From positions 34,654-98,653 of the forward strand of contig JBKBJT010000010.1 in NCBI GenBank assembly GCA_046294345.1: 64,000 bases of DNA, in the 5' to 3' direction. This document shows positions 1 through 10,858 of this stretch, piece after piece. This DNA is from Ferrovibrio sp046294345 (lineage in GTDB: Bacteria > Pseudomonadota > Alphaproteobacteria > Ferrovibrionales > Ferrovibrionaceae). Under the pieces are notes generated by a model, which was not told where the DNA came from, did not search any database, and saw nothing but the letters and a program-made list of their open reading frames with translations. The position numbers were made by a program, and so were the translations under genes. How positions within the stretch are numbered: the first letter of the stretch is position 1; every line of letters begins with the position of its first letter.

Positions 1-1539
1 CCCGCCATCGGGCAGGCTGACCGGCTCGACGGCGATCACCACCAGGCCCTCGGCCTTGGCCATCTCGCGCAGCTCGGCTTCGTCATGGGCGGTGGTAACA
101 GCAATGAACACGCCAGCCAACGCCAGGGCGATCTTCACGGCCGAGAAAACCGCCGACAGGTCATGCTGGCGATCCAGCAGATCGGCCGCCAGCATCAGGT
201 CGTAATGATCCGGCCGCGCCTCCAGGAAGGGAATGATCGCATCGGTGTCGCAATCGTCATAGACGCCGGCCTCGAAGGCGCGGCGGCTGCGTTCGGCATC
301 CTCGGAGACCATGTCCAGATGCTGCGCCAGGCGGCGCAGCTCGGCGGTATGCCGGCCCATGCCGCCGCCGATATCGACGGCCCAGCCGACGGCGAAATCG
401 CTGCCGATCATGCGTTCGGCGGCCTGCAGCAGGATGGTGGCGGCCGGCGCATCGAGGCCGTCCAGCAATTCATCGGTGCTCAGCGTCGTCAGCGGATCGA
501 CCGGTGCCGGCGGTGTTAATCTCAAGGCGAAGACATAGCCGTGCACCGGCCGGCCTTCCTCCTGTCTTAGATCCACCTCTTCCAGCGCAGCCACGTCGAA
601 GCCGGCTTCGGCGGCGCGTTTGCGCAGATAGGTTTCGCCATGCTGGTAACGGCCGGTCTTCGATGCCGTGTAGCGCGCCTCGGCGCCTTTCTCCACGGTG
701 GCGACGAACAGACCATCGGACTGCAGGCAGTCGCGCACGGCGATGAACAGCGAACGAAGGTCACCGAAATAGGACAGCACGTCGGCGGCCAGCACCAGAT
801 CATAGGCCGTCGGACGTTTGAGCAGCGCGGCGACGATCTCACCCACGATCAGTTCATCATACACACCGCGCTGGCGCGCCTTGTCGACCATGCGCGGCGA
901 CAGATCGATGCCATCCAGCCGACGCACAAGTTTCTGCACCTCCGGGCCCAGCAGGCCGGTGCCGCAACCCAGGTCGATGGCGCGCGACGCCATCCGGCCA
1001 TCCAGCAAACGTTCCGTAATCGCCGCCACCTGCTGCGGCGCCTTGTAGCCGAGCCAGCCAACCAGCTTTTCGTCGAAACTGTCGGCAAAGGCATCGAACA
1101 GGCCGGCGATATAGTCGGCATTCGCCTTGTCCGGCGCCTCGCCGGCCAGCACGGCGGCCATATGCCGCGCCTCGGCATGATCGGGGCGCAACGCCAGCAG
1201 CCGACGATAGGTCAGCAGTGCATCGGCACGCCGGTCGAGCCGGATCTGCAGCCGCGCCACCTGGTGCAGCAACGGTTCGGAATCGGGATTGGCCGCCAGG
1301 GCCTGTTGCAGGCGGGCCAGATTGTTTGCCAGTGTCTCGTTCAGGCGCAATTGCGCCAGGGCGGAATGCACACGGTCGATCTGTTCCGGCTGCGGCGGCG
1401 CTACTGGCAGGGCGGCTTTGACACCCCCCAGGCCCAGCAGCATGTCGGAGACCGAAACCGACCGGGCAACTGGCGCGGCCGGCCGGCCGGTGGCAGCCCC
1501 GCCGGCCTTTTTCCGCGCCCGTCGTTCCCGCCGGTTCAT
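1..1539 (-). CDS. TPR protein with two methyltransferase folds (3' end cut by window)
   Basis: The frame is open for 513 codons from an ATG to the window edge, so the C-terminus is missing. The protein starts MNRRERRAR, a basic opening common in TPR-methyltransferase proteins. A helical TPR-like part (about residues 60-120, with LLALRPDHAEA) follows. Near residue 185 is a class I SAM motif, IDLGCGTGLLG, with a downstream YDLVLAADVL. A second, related fold begins near residue 385 (VDIGGGMGRHTAEL, then YDLMLAADLL). Its glycine loop is less canonical and the SAM-binding acidic residue after it is unclear. The substrate cannot be told. The start lies 10 bases after the ettA stop, so the two are probably co-transcribed. 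The ATG has no clear ribosome-binding site. Confidence 0.8.
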   Translation of the reverse strand, partial: MNRRERRARKKAGGAATGRPAAPVARSVSVSDMLLGLGGVKAALPVAPPQPEQIDRVHSALAQLRLNETLANNLARLQQALAANPDSEPLLHQVARLQIRLDRRADALLTYRRLLALRPDHAEARHMAAVLAGEAPDKANADYIAGLFDAFADSFDEKLVGWLGYKAPQQVAAITERLLDGRMASRAIDLGCGTGLLGPEVQKLVRRLDGIDLSPRMVDKARQRGVYDELIVGEIVAALLKRPTAYDLVLAADVLSYFGDLRSLFIAVRDCLQSDGLFVATVEKGAEARYTASKTGRYQHGETYLRKRAAEAGFDVAALEEVDLRQEEGRPVHGYVFALRLTPPAPVDPLTTLSTDELLDGLDAPAATILLQAAERMIGSDFAVGWAVDIGGGMGRHTAELRRLAQHLDMVSEDAERSRRAFEAGVYDDCDTDAIIPFLEARPDHYDLMLAADLLDRQHDLSAVFSAVKIALALAGVFIAVTTAHDEAELREMAKAEGLVVIAVEPVSLPDGG

Positions 1540-1549
1540 CGCGCCGGGA

Positions 1550-3232
<1,683 letters not shown>

Positions 3233-3379
3233 GTCATGCTCCGGCGGTGAAAGACCGCGAAAAGTCGTCAAAAAAGTCGGCCGAGTTGTATAGAAACAGG
3301 GGCTTCCGCGCAATGCGGGGCGCCATTCCTGGAATGCGACGAAGGCCGCAAACAGCGGGCTTTCCGGCGCTTTCCGGGT

Positions 3380-4309
3380 TCAGGCCAGCATCAGCGCCCG
3401 GACATGGGCCGCGCTGGCGCTGGCCAGGGCATTCAGGTCATACCCGCCCTCCAGCGCCGAAACCACTCGTCCCGAGGCGGTTTTGGCCGCTACGGCCAGC
3501 AGCTGTTCGGTGATCCAGTAATAATCCTGATCCAGCAGCTGCAACTGGGCTAGCGGATCGCTGATATGGGCATCGAAACCGGCCGAGATCAGCACCAGTT
3601 CGGGCGCGAACCCCTCCAGTTTGGGCAGCAGCACCTTCTCCACGGCGCTGCGGAAATCCGTCGAGCCGGCAAAGGCGCGCAACGGCACATTCACGATATT
3701 GCCGGCCACGCCTTTTTCATTCTGCGCCCCGGTGCCCGGATAAAGCGGATATTGATGCGTGGAGGCGTAGAAAAGATCGGGATCGGCCGCGAAGGCAGCC
3801 TGGGTGCCATTGCCGTGATGCACGTCGAAATCGATCACGGCCACGCGCTGCAGGCCCCATTGCGCCCGGGCATGCTGGGCGCCGATCGCCACGTTATTGA
3901 ACAGGCAGAAACCCATCGCCTGGTCGGGTTCGGCATGATGGCCCGGCGGCCGCACCGCGCAGAAGGCATTGCGCAGATCGCCCTGCATCACTGCGTCCAC
4001 CGCGGCGCAGACCGCCCCGGCCGCACGCAGGGCTGCCTCGCCCGAACCGGGGGAAACCACGGTATCGCCATCGACATAGCGCAGGCCGTTGGTCGGGATC
4101 GACCGCAGCACCCGGTCGACAAAATCGCCCGGATGGACCCGGGCGATCTGCTCGGCGGTGGCCCGGGGGGCCTCACGCCGGTCGAGGTACAGGAACTCCT
4201 CGGCTTCCAGACGGGCCAGGACAGCCCGCAGCCTTTCCGGGCATTCCGGATGGCCCTCTCCCGTGTCGTGGGCAAAGCAGGCGGAATGGGAAAACAGCCC
4301 GGTTACCAT
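3380..4309 (-). CDS. Histone deacetylase-fold amidohydrolase (class II / acetylpolyamine type)
   Basis: The 309-residue protein carries the zinc amidohydrolase motifs of the HDAC/AcuC/acetylpolyamine superfamily: RPPGHHA with the catalytic His pair at 124-125, zinc ligands Asp162 and His164 in DFDVHHGNGT, and Asp246 in SAGFDAH. A late GGYDL matches the class II end. In bacteria such proteins deacetylate small amines or protein lysines; the substrate here is not known. An AGGA ribosome-binding site sits 8 bases before the ATG. The gene diverges from an RND efflux pair, so the 231-base gap between them probably holds both promoters. Confidence 0.9.
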   Translation of the reverse strand: MVTGLFSHSACFAHDTGEGHPECPERLRAVLARLEAEEFLYLDRREAPRATAEQIARVHPGDFVDRVLRSIPTNGLRYVDGDTVVSPGSGEAALRAAGAVCAAVDAVMQGDLRNAFCAVRPPGHHAEPDQAMGFCLFNNVAIGAQHARAQWGLQRVAVIDFDVHHGNGTQAAFAADPDLFYASTHQYPLYPGTGAQNEKGVAGNIVNVPLRAFAGSTDFRSAVEKVLLPKLEGFAPELVLISAGFDAHISDPLAQLQLLDQDYYWITEQLLAVAAKTASGRVVSALEGGYDLNALASASAAHVRALMLA

Positions 4310-4540
4310 CGCGCCATCCTGACCATTCCCGTGACCATTTTATGGGCTCCCTCCCGGCCTGCCTGTTATCGCAAATTTGGCAGGACCTTGCTCGACCGCA
4401 CGTATACAATAGATCATGTTACTGACGATCCCGGCAATGCCCCTCGACCGCAGGAAGCGCAGGCCGGATTGATCGGACGAGGGAGACCGTCGGCTGTTAG
4501 GCCGTCCGGTGAGGGACTTTGATCGGGGTGGCGTGACAAC

Positions 4541-5650
4541 ATGAAGCTTTGGGGCCAGGTGCTTATTGTGGGCGGGATCGCGGTCGCCGCCGGATTGGGA
4601 TTCATGTATCGCGACAGCCTGCCTTTCATCGGCAAGCCGGACGCCCCCACGGCCTCCCGTCCCGCCGGCCCGCCGCCGCTGCCGATAGACTACGTGCCGG
4701 TAAAGCGCCAGGAGATCACCCGCACCATCGAGGCCGTAGGCACCGCACAGGCCAACGAAGCCGTGACAATCACCGCCAAGGCCAGCGGCCTGGTGGAGCG
4801 CATCAATTTCCAGGAGGGCCAGCAGGTGAAATCCGGCAGCATCCTGGTGGAACTGGATGCTGCAGAAAGCTCGGCCAATATCTCAGCCCTGCGCGCCGCG
4901 CGGGACGGCGCCAAACTGGCCTATGACCGCGCCCGGCAACTGATCGAGACCAAGGCTGTGGCCCAGGCCCGGGTCGATGAACTGTCCAAGGCCTACGAAG
5001 GCGCCGAAGCCCGCCTGCGCGCCGAGCAGGCCAAGTTCTCCGACAGCGTGATCCGCGCACCTTTCTCGGGCAAGCTCGGCCTGCGCAAAGTCAGTCTTGG
5101 CGCCCTGGTGCGCCCGGGAGACGTGATCACCACACTGGACGACACCACGGTGATCAAGCTGGAATTCGAAATCCCGGAAACCGTGCTCAGCGGCGTGGCC
5201 ATCGGCAACAGGGTGGTGGCGACTGCCAGCGCCCTGCCGGGCAAAACGCTTGAAGGCACGGTGGCCACCATCGACAGCCGCGTCGACCCCACCACCCGCG
5301 CCGTGCGCGTGCGCGCCATGATCGCCAATCCCGAAGACGTGATCAAGCCCGGCATGTTCATGACCGTGGCCATGAGCATCGGCAAGGTGTCGGATGCCAT
5401 CATGGTGCCGGAGGAAGCCCTGCTGGCCCAGGGCGGCGAGCAGTTCGTCTTCGTGATCCGCGATGGCCGCGCGACCCGTACGCGCGTGACTGTTGGCCAG
5501 CGCCTGCCCGGCCTGGCCCAGATCACCAATGGCCTGCATGGCGATGAACAGGTGGCCGTCACCGGCCTGCAGCAGTTACGCGACGGCGCCCGTGTGCGGC
5601 CCTCCACCCCGCCGGTTTCCGGCAGCCCGGCGACGAAGTCGGCCAGCTAA
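4541..5650 (+). CDS. RND efflux periplasmic adaptor (membrane fusion protein)
   Basis: The 369-residue protein starts with a hydrophobic anchor (residues 5-21) and then shows the adaptor order: lipoyl-like half (VTITAKASGLVERINFQEGQ), a helical hairpin (about 105-150), the second lipoyl half (DSVIRAPFSGKLGLR) and a beta-barrel (about 195-270). It bridges the inner-membrane pump encoded next, 24 bases downstream, to an outer-membrane channel. No TolC-type channel gene lies nearby, so a shared one is inferred. The ATG follows GTGGCGTGACAAC, with only a weak ribosome-binding site. Confidence 0.92.
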   Translation: MKLWGQVLIVGGIAVAAGLGFMYRDSLPFIGKPDAPTASRPAGPPPLPIDYVPVKRQEITRTIEAVGTAQANEAVTITAKASGLVERINFQEGQQVKSGSILVELDAAESSANISALRAARDGAKLAYDRARQLIETKAVAQARVDELSKAYEGAEARLRAEQAKFSDSVIRAPFSGKLGLRKVSLGALVRPGDVITTLDDTTVIKLEFEIPETVLSGVAIGNRVVATASALPGKTLEGTVATIDSRVDPTTRAVRVRAMIANPEDVIKPGMFMTVAMSIGKVSDAIMVPEEALLAQGGEQFVFVIRDGRATRTRVTVGQRLPGLAQITNGLHGDEQVAVTGLQQLRDGARVRPSTPPVSGSPATKSAS

Positions 5651-5674
5651 AAGCACGCGATACGGAGCGCCGCC

Positions 5675-8600
5675 ATGGTTCTTTCCGATGTCTCGATCAA
5701 GCGTCCGGTCTTCGCCACCGTTCTGTCGCTGGTGCTGATCATTTTCGGCCTTTTCGCGCTGCGTACTATGTCGGTCCGCGAATACCCCGACATCGATCCA
5801 CCCGTGGTCAGCGTCAACACGATCTATCGCGGCGCCTCGGCCGAGATCATCGAGAGCAAGATCACCCAGGTGATCGAGGATGCCGTGGCCGGGATCGAGG
5901 GCATCCGCGCGATCACGTCGACCAGCCGCGAGGAATCCAGCTCGGTCAGCATCGAATTCAACCTGACCCGCAATGTCGACGCGGCCGCCAACGACGTGCG
6001 CGACAAGGTCAGCCGCGTGCTGGCCCGCCTGCCCGACGAAGCCGATCCGCCGACCATCGCCAAGACCGAGGCCGATGCCCGCCCCATCATCTACATCGCC
6101 CTGTTCAGTGACCGGCTCAGTCTGCTGGAACTGACCGACTACGCCGACCGCTACCTGGTCGACCAGATGTCCATCGTCGACGGCGTCGCCTCGGTGAACA
6201 TCTATGGCGCGCGCCGCTATGCCATGCGCGTGCATCTGGATCGCATGGCCATGGCCGCCCGCAATGTGACAGTGCAGGACATCGAGGAGGCGATCCGCCG
6301 CCAGAATGTCGAATTGCCGTCCGGGCGCGTCGAGAGCAGCATGCGGGAATTCACCGTGCGCGCCGAATCCGGCCTGCGCACGGCCCAGCAATTCGGCAAT
6401 ATCGTGCTGCGCGAACAGGATGGATACCTGCTGCGCCTGAACGAAGTGGCCAAGGTGGAGCTGGGCGCCGAGGACGACCGCACCGAACAGCGCGTCAACG
6501 GTGTCACGGCCGTCGGCCTCGGCATCATCCGCCAGTCGAAGGCCAACGCGATGGAGATCTCGCGCGGGGTCAACGCGGCCATCGAACGCCTGCAGCCGAG
6601 CCTGCCCGCCGGCGTGACCATGGAGGTCGGCTACGACCAGTCGAAATTCATCAGCCAGTCGATTTACGAGGTCTTCCATGCCCTGATGGTGGCGCTCGGC
6701 CTGGTGATCGGCGTGATCTTCCTGTTCCTGCGCTCCTGGCGCGCCACGCTGATCCCGGCCGTGGCGATCCCGGTATCGGTCATCGGCTCCTTCATCGTCA
6801 TCGGCGGATTGGGCTACTCGGTCAACGTGCTCACCCTGCTGGCCCTGGTGCTCGCCATCGGCCTGGTGGTCGACGACGCCATCGTCGTCCTGGAGAACAT
6901 CCACCGCCGCATCGAACTGGGCGAGCCGCCGCTGCTGGCCTCCCTGCGCGGCGCCCGCCAGATCGGCTTCGCCGTGATCGCCACCACGATCGTGCTGATT
7001 GCCGTGTTCGTGCCGATTTCCCTCATGGAAGGCAATACCGGACGGCTGTTCCGCGAATTCGGCCTCTCGGTCGCGGCCTCCGTGCTGTTCTCCGGCTTCG
7101 TCGCGCTCACGCTCACACCGATGATGTGCTCCAAGCTGCTGCATCCCGCCAAAGACGAGGGCTGGTTCTATCATGTGACGGAAAAGTTCTTCGTCGGCAT
7201 GTCCGACGGCTATGGCTGGCTGTTGCGCAAGTCCTTGGGCGCGCCGGTGATCGTCCTGACACTCGGCGGCGTGGTGTCGCTGGTCGCCTACCTGATGTTC
7301 CTGGCGATCCCCCGCGAATTCGCGCCCACCGAAGACCGTGGCGTATTCTTCATCCCGGTCACCGGTCCGGAGGGCGCCAGCTACGATTATACCCGCAACA
7401 ACGTCATCAAGATCGAAGACACGCTGAAGCCCTTTGTGGCCGACGGCACCGTTACCACGGTGCAGTCCTTTATCGCGCCCGCCTGGGGTGGTCGGCCCTC
7501 GCCAGTGAATTCCGCCTTCATGGTGGTGCGTCTGAAGGACTGGTCGGATCGCGAAATCAAGCAACAGGAGGTCGTCAAGGACGCCTTCCCCAAGCTGCTC
7601 GCGGTCACTGGCGTGCGCGCCATCGCGGTCAACCCGCCGAGCCTGGGTCAGCGCGGATCGCAGCCGCCGGTCCAGTTCGTGCTTGGCGGCCCGACCTATC
7701 CGATCCTCGACGGTTGGGCCGACCGGATCGTCGAGCGTGCCCTTGAGAACCCGAAGCTGCTTGGCGTCGACCGGAATTACAAACCGACCCGGCCGGAACT
7801 GCGCGTCGCCATCGACCGTAACCGCGCCGCCGACCTCGGTGTGCCGATTGAAACCATCGGCCGCACGCTGGAAACCATGCTGGGCGCGCGCGAAGTGACC
7901 CAGTTCCAGCGCGAAGGCAAACAGTACAAGGTGATGGTGCAGGCGCAGGCCGAACAGCGCGTCACGCCGAACGACCTGAACAACATCTATGTGCGGGCCA
8001 CCGGCGGCCGCCTTGTGCCGCTGGCCAGCCTGGTCACCATCTCCGAGGGGGCGGCGGCGCGTGAACTTGCCCGCACCGACCGCCTGCGCTCCATCACCAT
8101 CTCCGCCTCGCTGGCGCCGGGATACACTTTGGGCGAAGCCCTGGATTACATGGACCGCATCGCCGCCGAGGTGCTGCCGCCCGAGGCGCGTGTCAGCTAC
8201 GATGGCCAGAGCCGCGAATTCAAGGATACTTCGGCGGCGATCTATCTGACCTTCGCCCTGGCGCTGATCATTGTTTTCCTGGTGCTGGCCGCCCAGTTCG
8301 AAAGCTGGATCCACCCGACCATCATCATCTTCTCGGTGCCACTTGCCGTCACCGGCGCCCTCGGGGCCTTGCTGTTCACCGGCACCTCGCTGAACGTCTA
8401 CAGCCAGATCGGCATCATCATGCTGATCGGTCTGATCGCTAAGAACGCCATCCTGATCGTCGAATTCGCCAACCAGCTGCGGGATGAAGGCAAGACCATC
8501 CTCGATGCCGTGACCGAAGCCTCCATCATCCGGCTGCGCCCCATCCTGATGACCACCATCGCCACCATTTTCGGCGCCATGCCGCTCGCCTTTGCCAGCG

Positions 8601-8806
8601 GCGCCGGCGCCGAGTCGCGGTCCGCGCTCGGATGGGTCATCGTCGGCGGCATGAGCTTCGCCACCCTGCTCAGCCTGTTCGTCGTGCCCGTGCTCTATAA
8701 TCTCCTGGCGCGATTCACCAAGCCAGCCGGCTTCATCGCCCGCAAACTGACGGAACTGGAGAAGCGTCCGGACGTTGATTCCGCTAAGGCCGGAGTCGCG
8801 GAATAG
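5675..8806 (+). CDS. RND efflux pump, inner-membrane permease (HAE-1 type)
   Basis: At 1043 residues this is full length for an AcrB/MexB-class transporter. It opens with the usual short cytoplasmic helix and TM1 (SDVSIKRPVFATVLSLVLIIF) and has two large periplasmic loops. TM4 carries the proton-relay Asp pair in LAIGLVVDDAIVVLENI near residue 400. The matching C-terminal half has GIIMLIGLIAKNAILIVEFAN. It works as a trimer, exchanging protons for exported compounds. It forms an operon with the adaptor just upstream. The substrate range cannot be read from sequence. A very long open frame on the opposite strand is a composition artefact. Confidence 0.95.
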   Translation: MVLSDVSIKRPVFATVLSLVLIIFGLFALRTMSVREYPDIDPPVVSVNTIYRGASAEIIESKITQVIEDAVAGIEGIRAITSTSREESSSVSIEFNLTRNVDAAANDVRDKVSRVLARLPDEADPPTIAKTEADARPIIYIALFSDRLSLLELTDYADRYLVDQMSIVDGVASVNIYGARRYAMRVHLDRMAMAARNVTVQDIEEAIRRQNVELPSGRVESSMREFTVRAESGLRTAQQFGNIVLREQDGYLLRLNEVAKVELGAEDDRTEQRVNGVTAVGLGIIRQSKANAMEISRGVNAAIERLQPSLPAGVTMEVGYDQSKFISQSIYEVFHALMVALGLVIGVIFLFLRSWRATLIPAVAIPVSVIGSFIVIGGLGYSVNVLTLLALVLAIGLVVDDAIVVLENIHRRIELGEPPLLASLRGARQIGFAVIATTIVLIAVFVPISLMEGNTGRLFREFGLSVAASVLFSGFVALTLTPMMCSKLLHPAKDEGWFYHVTEKFFVGMSDGYGWLLRKSLGAPVIVLTLGGVVSLVAYLMFLAIPREFAPTEDRGVFFIPVTGPEGASYDYTRNNVIKIEDTLKPFVADGTVTTVQSFIAPAWGGRPSPVNSAFMVVRLKDWSDREIKQQEVVKDAFPKLLAVTGVRAIAVNPPSLGQRGSQPPVQFVLGGPTYPILDGWADRIVERALENPKLLGVDRNYKPTRPELRVAIDRNRAADLGVPIETIGRTLETMLGAREVTQFQREGKQYKVMVQAQAEQRVTPNDLNNIYVRATGGRLVPLASLVTISEGAAARELARTDRLRSITISASLAPGYTLGEALDYMDRIAAEVLPPEARVSYDGQSREFKDTSAAIYLTFALALIIVFLVLAAQFESWIHPTIIIFSVPLAVTGALGALLFTGTSLNVYSQIGIIMLIGLIAKNAILIVEFANQLRDEGKTILDAVTEASIIRLRPILMTTIATIFGAMPLAFASGAGAESRSALGWVIVGGMSFATLLSLFVVPVLYNLLARFTKPAGFIARKLTELEKRPDVDSAKAGVAE

Positions 8807-8876
8807 TGGACGAATTAGCGCTTGGGCCGAGGTTACCGGTTGATAACCTAGACGGGAGCCCGGCCAGCAGGGTCAA

Positions 8877-9356
8877 ATGACGTCTGGCCACTCTCCCAGT
8901 CCTATCCGCAGCAGCATGACCGATAAAGACCACAGCGACGAGACCGAACGCATCGCCTTCGGCGCCGCCGTCGCCAATGCACAGGCAGCCGTTGCCGGCC
9001 TGTCGGACCAGTATATCGGCTGGGTCAATGCCGACCTGGAGCGGCTCGACACAGCGGTCGCCGCCGTCACCGATGGCATGGAAACGGAAACCCTGCGCGC
9101 CGTTTACGACGTGGCCCACGACATCAAGGGCCAGGGCAGCACCTTCGGCTATCAGCTGGTGACCGATATCGGCCAACTGCTCTGCCGCTATGTCGACGAG
9201 GCGATCCGGCGCAAGAAGGTGGATCGTGACATCATCGACGCCCACGTGGCCGCCCTGCGCACCGTGGTCGACAACCGCATCCAGGGCCAGGCCGGCGAGA
9301 TCGGGGCGGAAATCCTCGATACGCTACGCTCTGCGGCGGCGAAAAGCTTCGCCTGA
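8877..9356 (+). CDS. Hpt-domain (histidine phosphotransfer) protein
   Basis: The 159-residue protein has one helical-bundle Hpt domain. The phosphorylatable histidine is His81 in VAHDIKGQGSTFGY, a close match to the family H-x-[IL]-K-G motif. It would pass phosphate between a hybrid kinase and response regulators. Its neighbour on the other strand is a receiver-like protein that has lost its phospho-acceptor, so the two are unlikely to be a simple phosphorelay pair. An AGCAGGG sequence sits just before the chosen ATG; an internal ATG (codon 14) is an alternative start. Confidence 0.85.
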   Translation: MTSGHSPSPIRSSMTDKDHSDETERIAFGAAVANAQAAVAGLSDQYIGWVNADLERLDTAVAAVTDGMETETLRAVYDVAHDIKGQGSTFGYQLVTDIGQLLCRYVDEAIRRKKVDRDIIDAHVAALRTVVDNRIQGQAGEIGAEILDTLRSAAAKSFA

Positions 9357-9387
9357 AAAATCTTCACTTCAAAAGTCTGATCTGAGG

Positions 9388-9930
9388 TTACCGCTTCCGT
9401 CGGTCGTCGCCGCGCCGGAAGGGTCCCGCGTAATCGACCCGTGCCTGGCGGCGGCGGTCCGGCCCGAAATAGCTTTCGCCCCGCACGAATGTCCGCGGCC
9501 GCTCGATGATCTCGCGCAACCGCGTCTCCAGTGCCCTGGCCGAGGGCGGCAGGACCAGGATCTCGTTCACGCCGGCATCCAGCGCGGCCCGCACCCGGTC
9601 GCGGGTTACACTCGCCGTCGCGATGATGATCGGCAGGAAGGGATTGGGCGAAGCCGGATCCTGCCGCAGCCGGCGGGCAAAGGTGAGGCCGTCTTCCGCC
9701 CCATCCGCGCCGGCTCCCGGCAATTCCCAGCGGCAGATCATGACATCGATCTTGCCGCCCGCCGCCGCGTCGGCAGCGGGGTTTGCCAGGGCGGTCCAGG
9801 CCTGCGCGATGCCGGGCACGCAGACGGGCCGCCGAATCCCGAGGCTGCCGCACAGGCTGCGCCAGGTTGCCTGCATGCCGGGATCCGCTTCCACAAGCAG
9901 CAGATCGAGGCGGCTCAAATCGTAAGGCAT
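9388..9930 (-). CDS. Receiver-like protein lacking phosphorylation residues (pseudo-receiver)
   Basis: The 180-residue protein has the overall receiver pattern: LLLVEADPG at strand 1, IDVMICRWELPG at strand 3, IIIATASVT at strand 4 and EILVLPPS at strand 5. The position expected to hold the phospho-accepting Asp is Arg67, and the conserved Lys of strand 5 is Leu127. Phosphorylation in the usual way is therefore unlikely. The basic C-terminus (FGPDRRRQARVDYAG) resembles tails found on small alphaproteobacterial receiver proteins. There is no DNA-binding domain. GGAGAAG precedes the ATG. It is convergent with the Hpt gene and 31 bases away. Confidence 0.8.
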   Translation of the reverse strand: MPYDLSRLDLLLVEADPGMQATWRSLCGSLGIRRPVCVPGIAQAWTALANPAADAAAGGKIDVMICRWELPGAGADGAEDGLTFARRLRQDPASPNPFLPIIIATASVTRDRVRAALDAGVNEILVLPPSARALETRLREIIERPRTFVRGESYFGPDRRRQARVDYAGPFRRGDDRRKR

Positions 9931-10008
9931 CGCATATCTTCTCCGCGCCGCACCCTTTACAGCGAGGCTGCTTCGCCCTTTGTTACTACAGGTCAGCGGA
10001 GCAGCGAA

Positions 10009-10644
10009 ATGGCCTCACCCGATTACGACGACGTCCATTATTACGACCCCGCCACCGGCCATGGCCTGGCGCATGATCCATTCAAGGCCATTGTCGGGCC
10101 GCGACCGATCGGCTGGGTATCCTCCTGCGACCGCGACGGCCGGGTGAATCTCGCGCCCTACAGTTACTTCAACGCCTTTCACGACAAGCCGCCGATCATC
10201 GCCTTCGGCAGCAGCGACTGGAAGGACAGCGTCGCCAATATAGAGGCGACCGGAGAATTCGCCGCCAGCCTGGCAACCAGGCCGCTGGCCGAGGCGATGA
10301 ACCGCACTTCTGCCCCCGTCGCCCACGGGATCGACGAATTCGAACTGGCAGGCCTCTCGCCAGCCCCCTGCCGGCAGATCCGGCCGCCACGGGTTGCGGG
10401 CAGCCCCGCCGCACTGGAATGCAAACTGTTGCAGATCGTGCGCCAGCATGACCTGCAGGGCCGGGCGCTCGATGCCTGGATGGTAATCGGCCAGGTGGTG
10501 GGCGTGCATATCGCCCGCGCCTTCATCCGTGACGGGCTGTTTGATACGGCGGCGGCCCGGCCGATCATGCGCGGCGGCTATATGGCCGATTACTTCGAGG
10601 CCACGCCGGAAACCCTGTTTCGCATGCGCCGCCCCACGGCCTGA
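10009..10644 (+). CDS. Flavin reductase-like FMN-binding split-barrel protein
   Basis: The 211-residue protein has the family opening HDPFKAIVGPRPIGWVSSCDRDGRVNLAPYSYFNAF, in which the P-R-P-I-G-W and N-x-A-P-x-S-x-F elements mark the flavin-binding split barrel. The later part ends with RGGYMADYF, also usual for this DIM6/NTAB-like group. Members bind FMN and act as flavin reductases or small oxidoreductases; the exact reaction is not known. The start is set by GGAGCAGCGAA before the ATG; the frame is open further upstream, but that stretch is opposite the receiver gene. It lies 214 bases before hemA. Confidence 0.85.
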   Translation: MASPDYDDVHYYDPATGHGLAHDPFKAIVGPRPIGWVSSCDRDGRVNLAPYSYFNAFHDKPPIIAFGSSDWKDSVANIEATGEFAASLATRPLAEAMNRTSAPVAHGIDEFELAGLSPAPCRQIRPPRVAGSPAALECKLLQIVRQHDLQGRALDAWMVIGQVVGVHIARAFIRDGLFDTAAARPIMRGGYMADYFEATPETLFRMRRPTA

Positions 10645-10858
10645 ACCAGGGCGCTTGATGGCCTGCGCTGCATTGCAGCATCCTCCCGTATAAAGTGCGG
10701 CCTCGTAGGGCAGACGGCCCTGCGACCCCTCGTCGCGGCCGGAGCGCCCAAGCCCCCCTAGCCAGCCCGGCAGCGGGGGCGCTAATATCCGGCACCAGCA
10801 CAGGATTTCCACGCCGGAGGCGGATCGCCGGCCGGCCCGACCAGGCAGTAACAGCCCC

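Noticed and set aside
4310..4540. Operator search between the HDAC-fold gene and the first RND operon
   Set aside because: A TATACAAT element is present but no well-placed -35 and no convincing palindrome, so no site is claimed.
5576..8314. 912-codon open frame on the minus strand
   Set aside because: It is the complement of the RND permease gene. Its His/Asp/Gln-rich translation has no motif, and the plus frame has a full-length family match.
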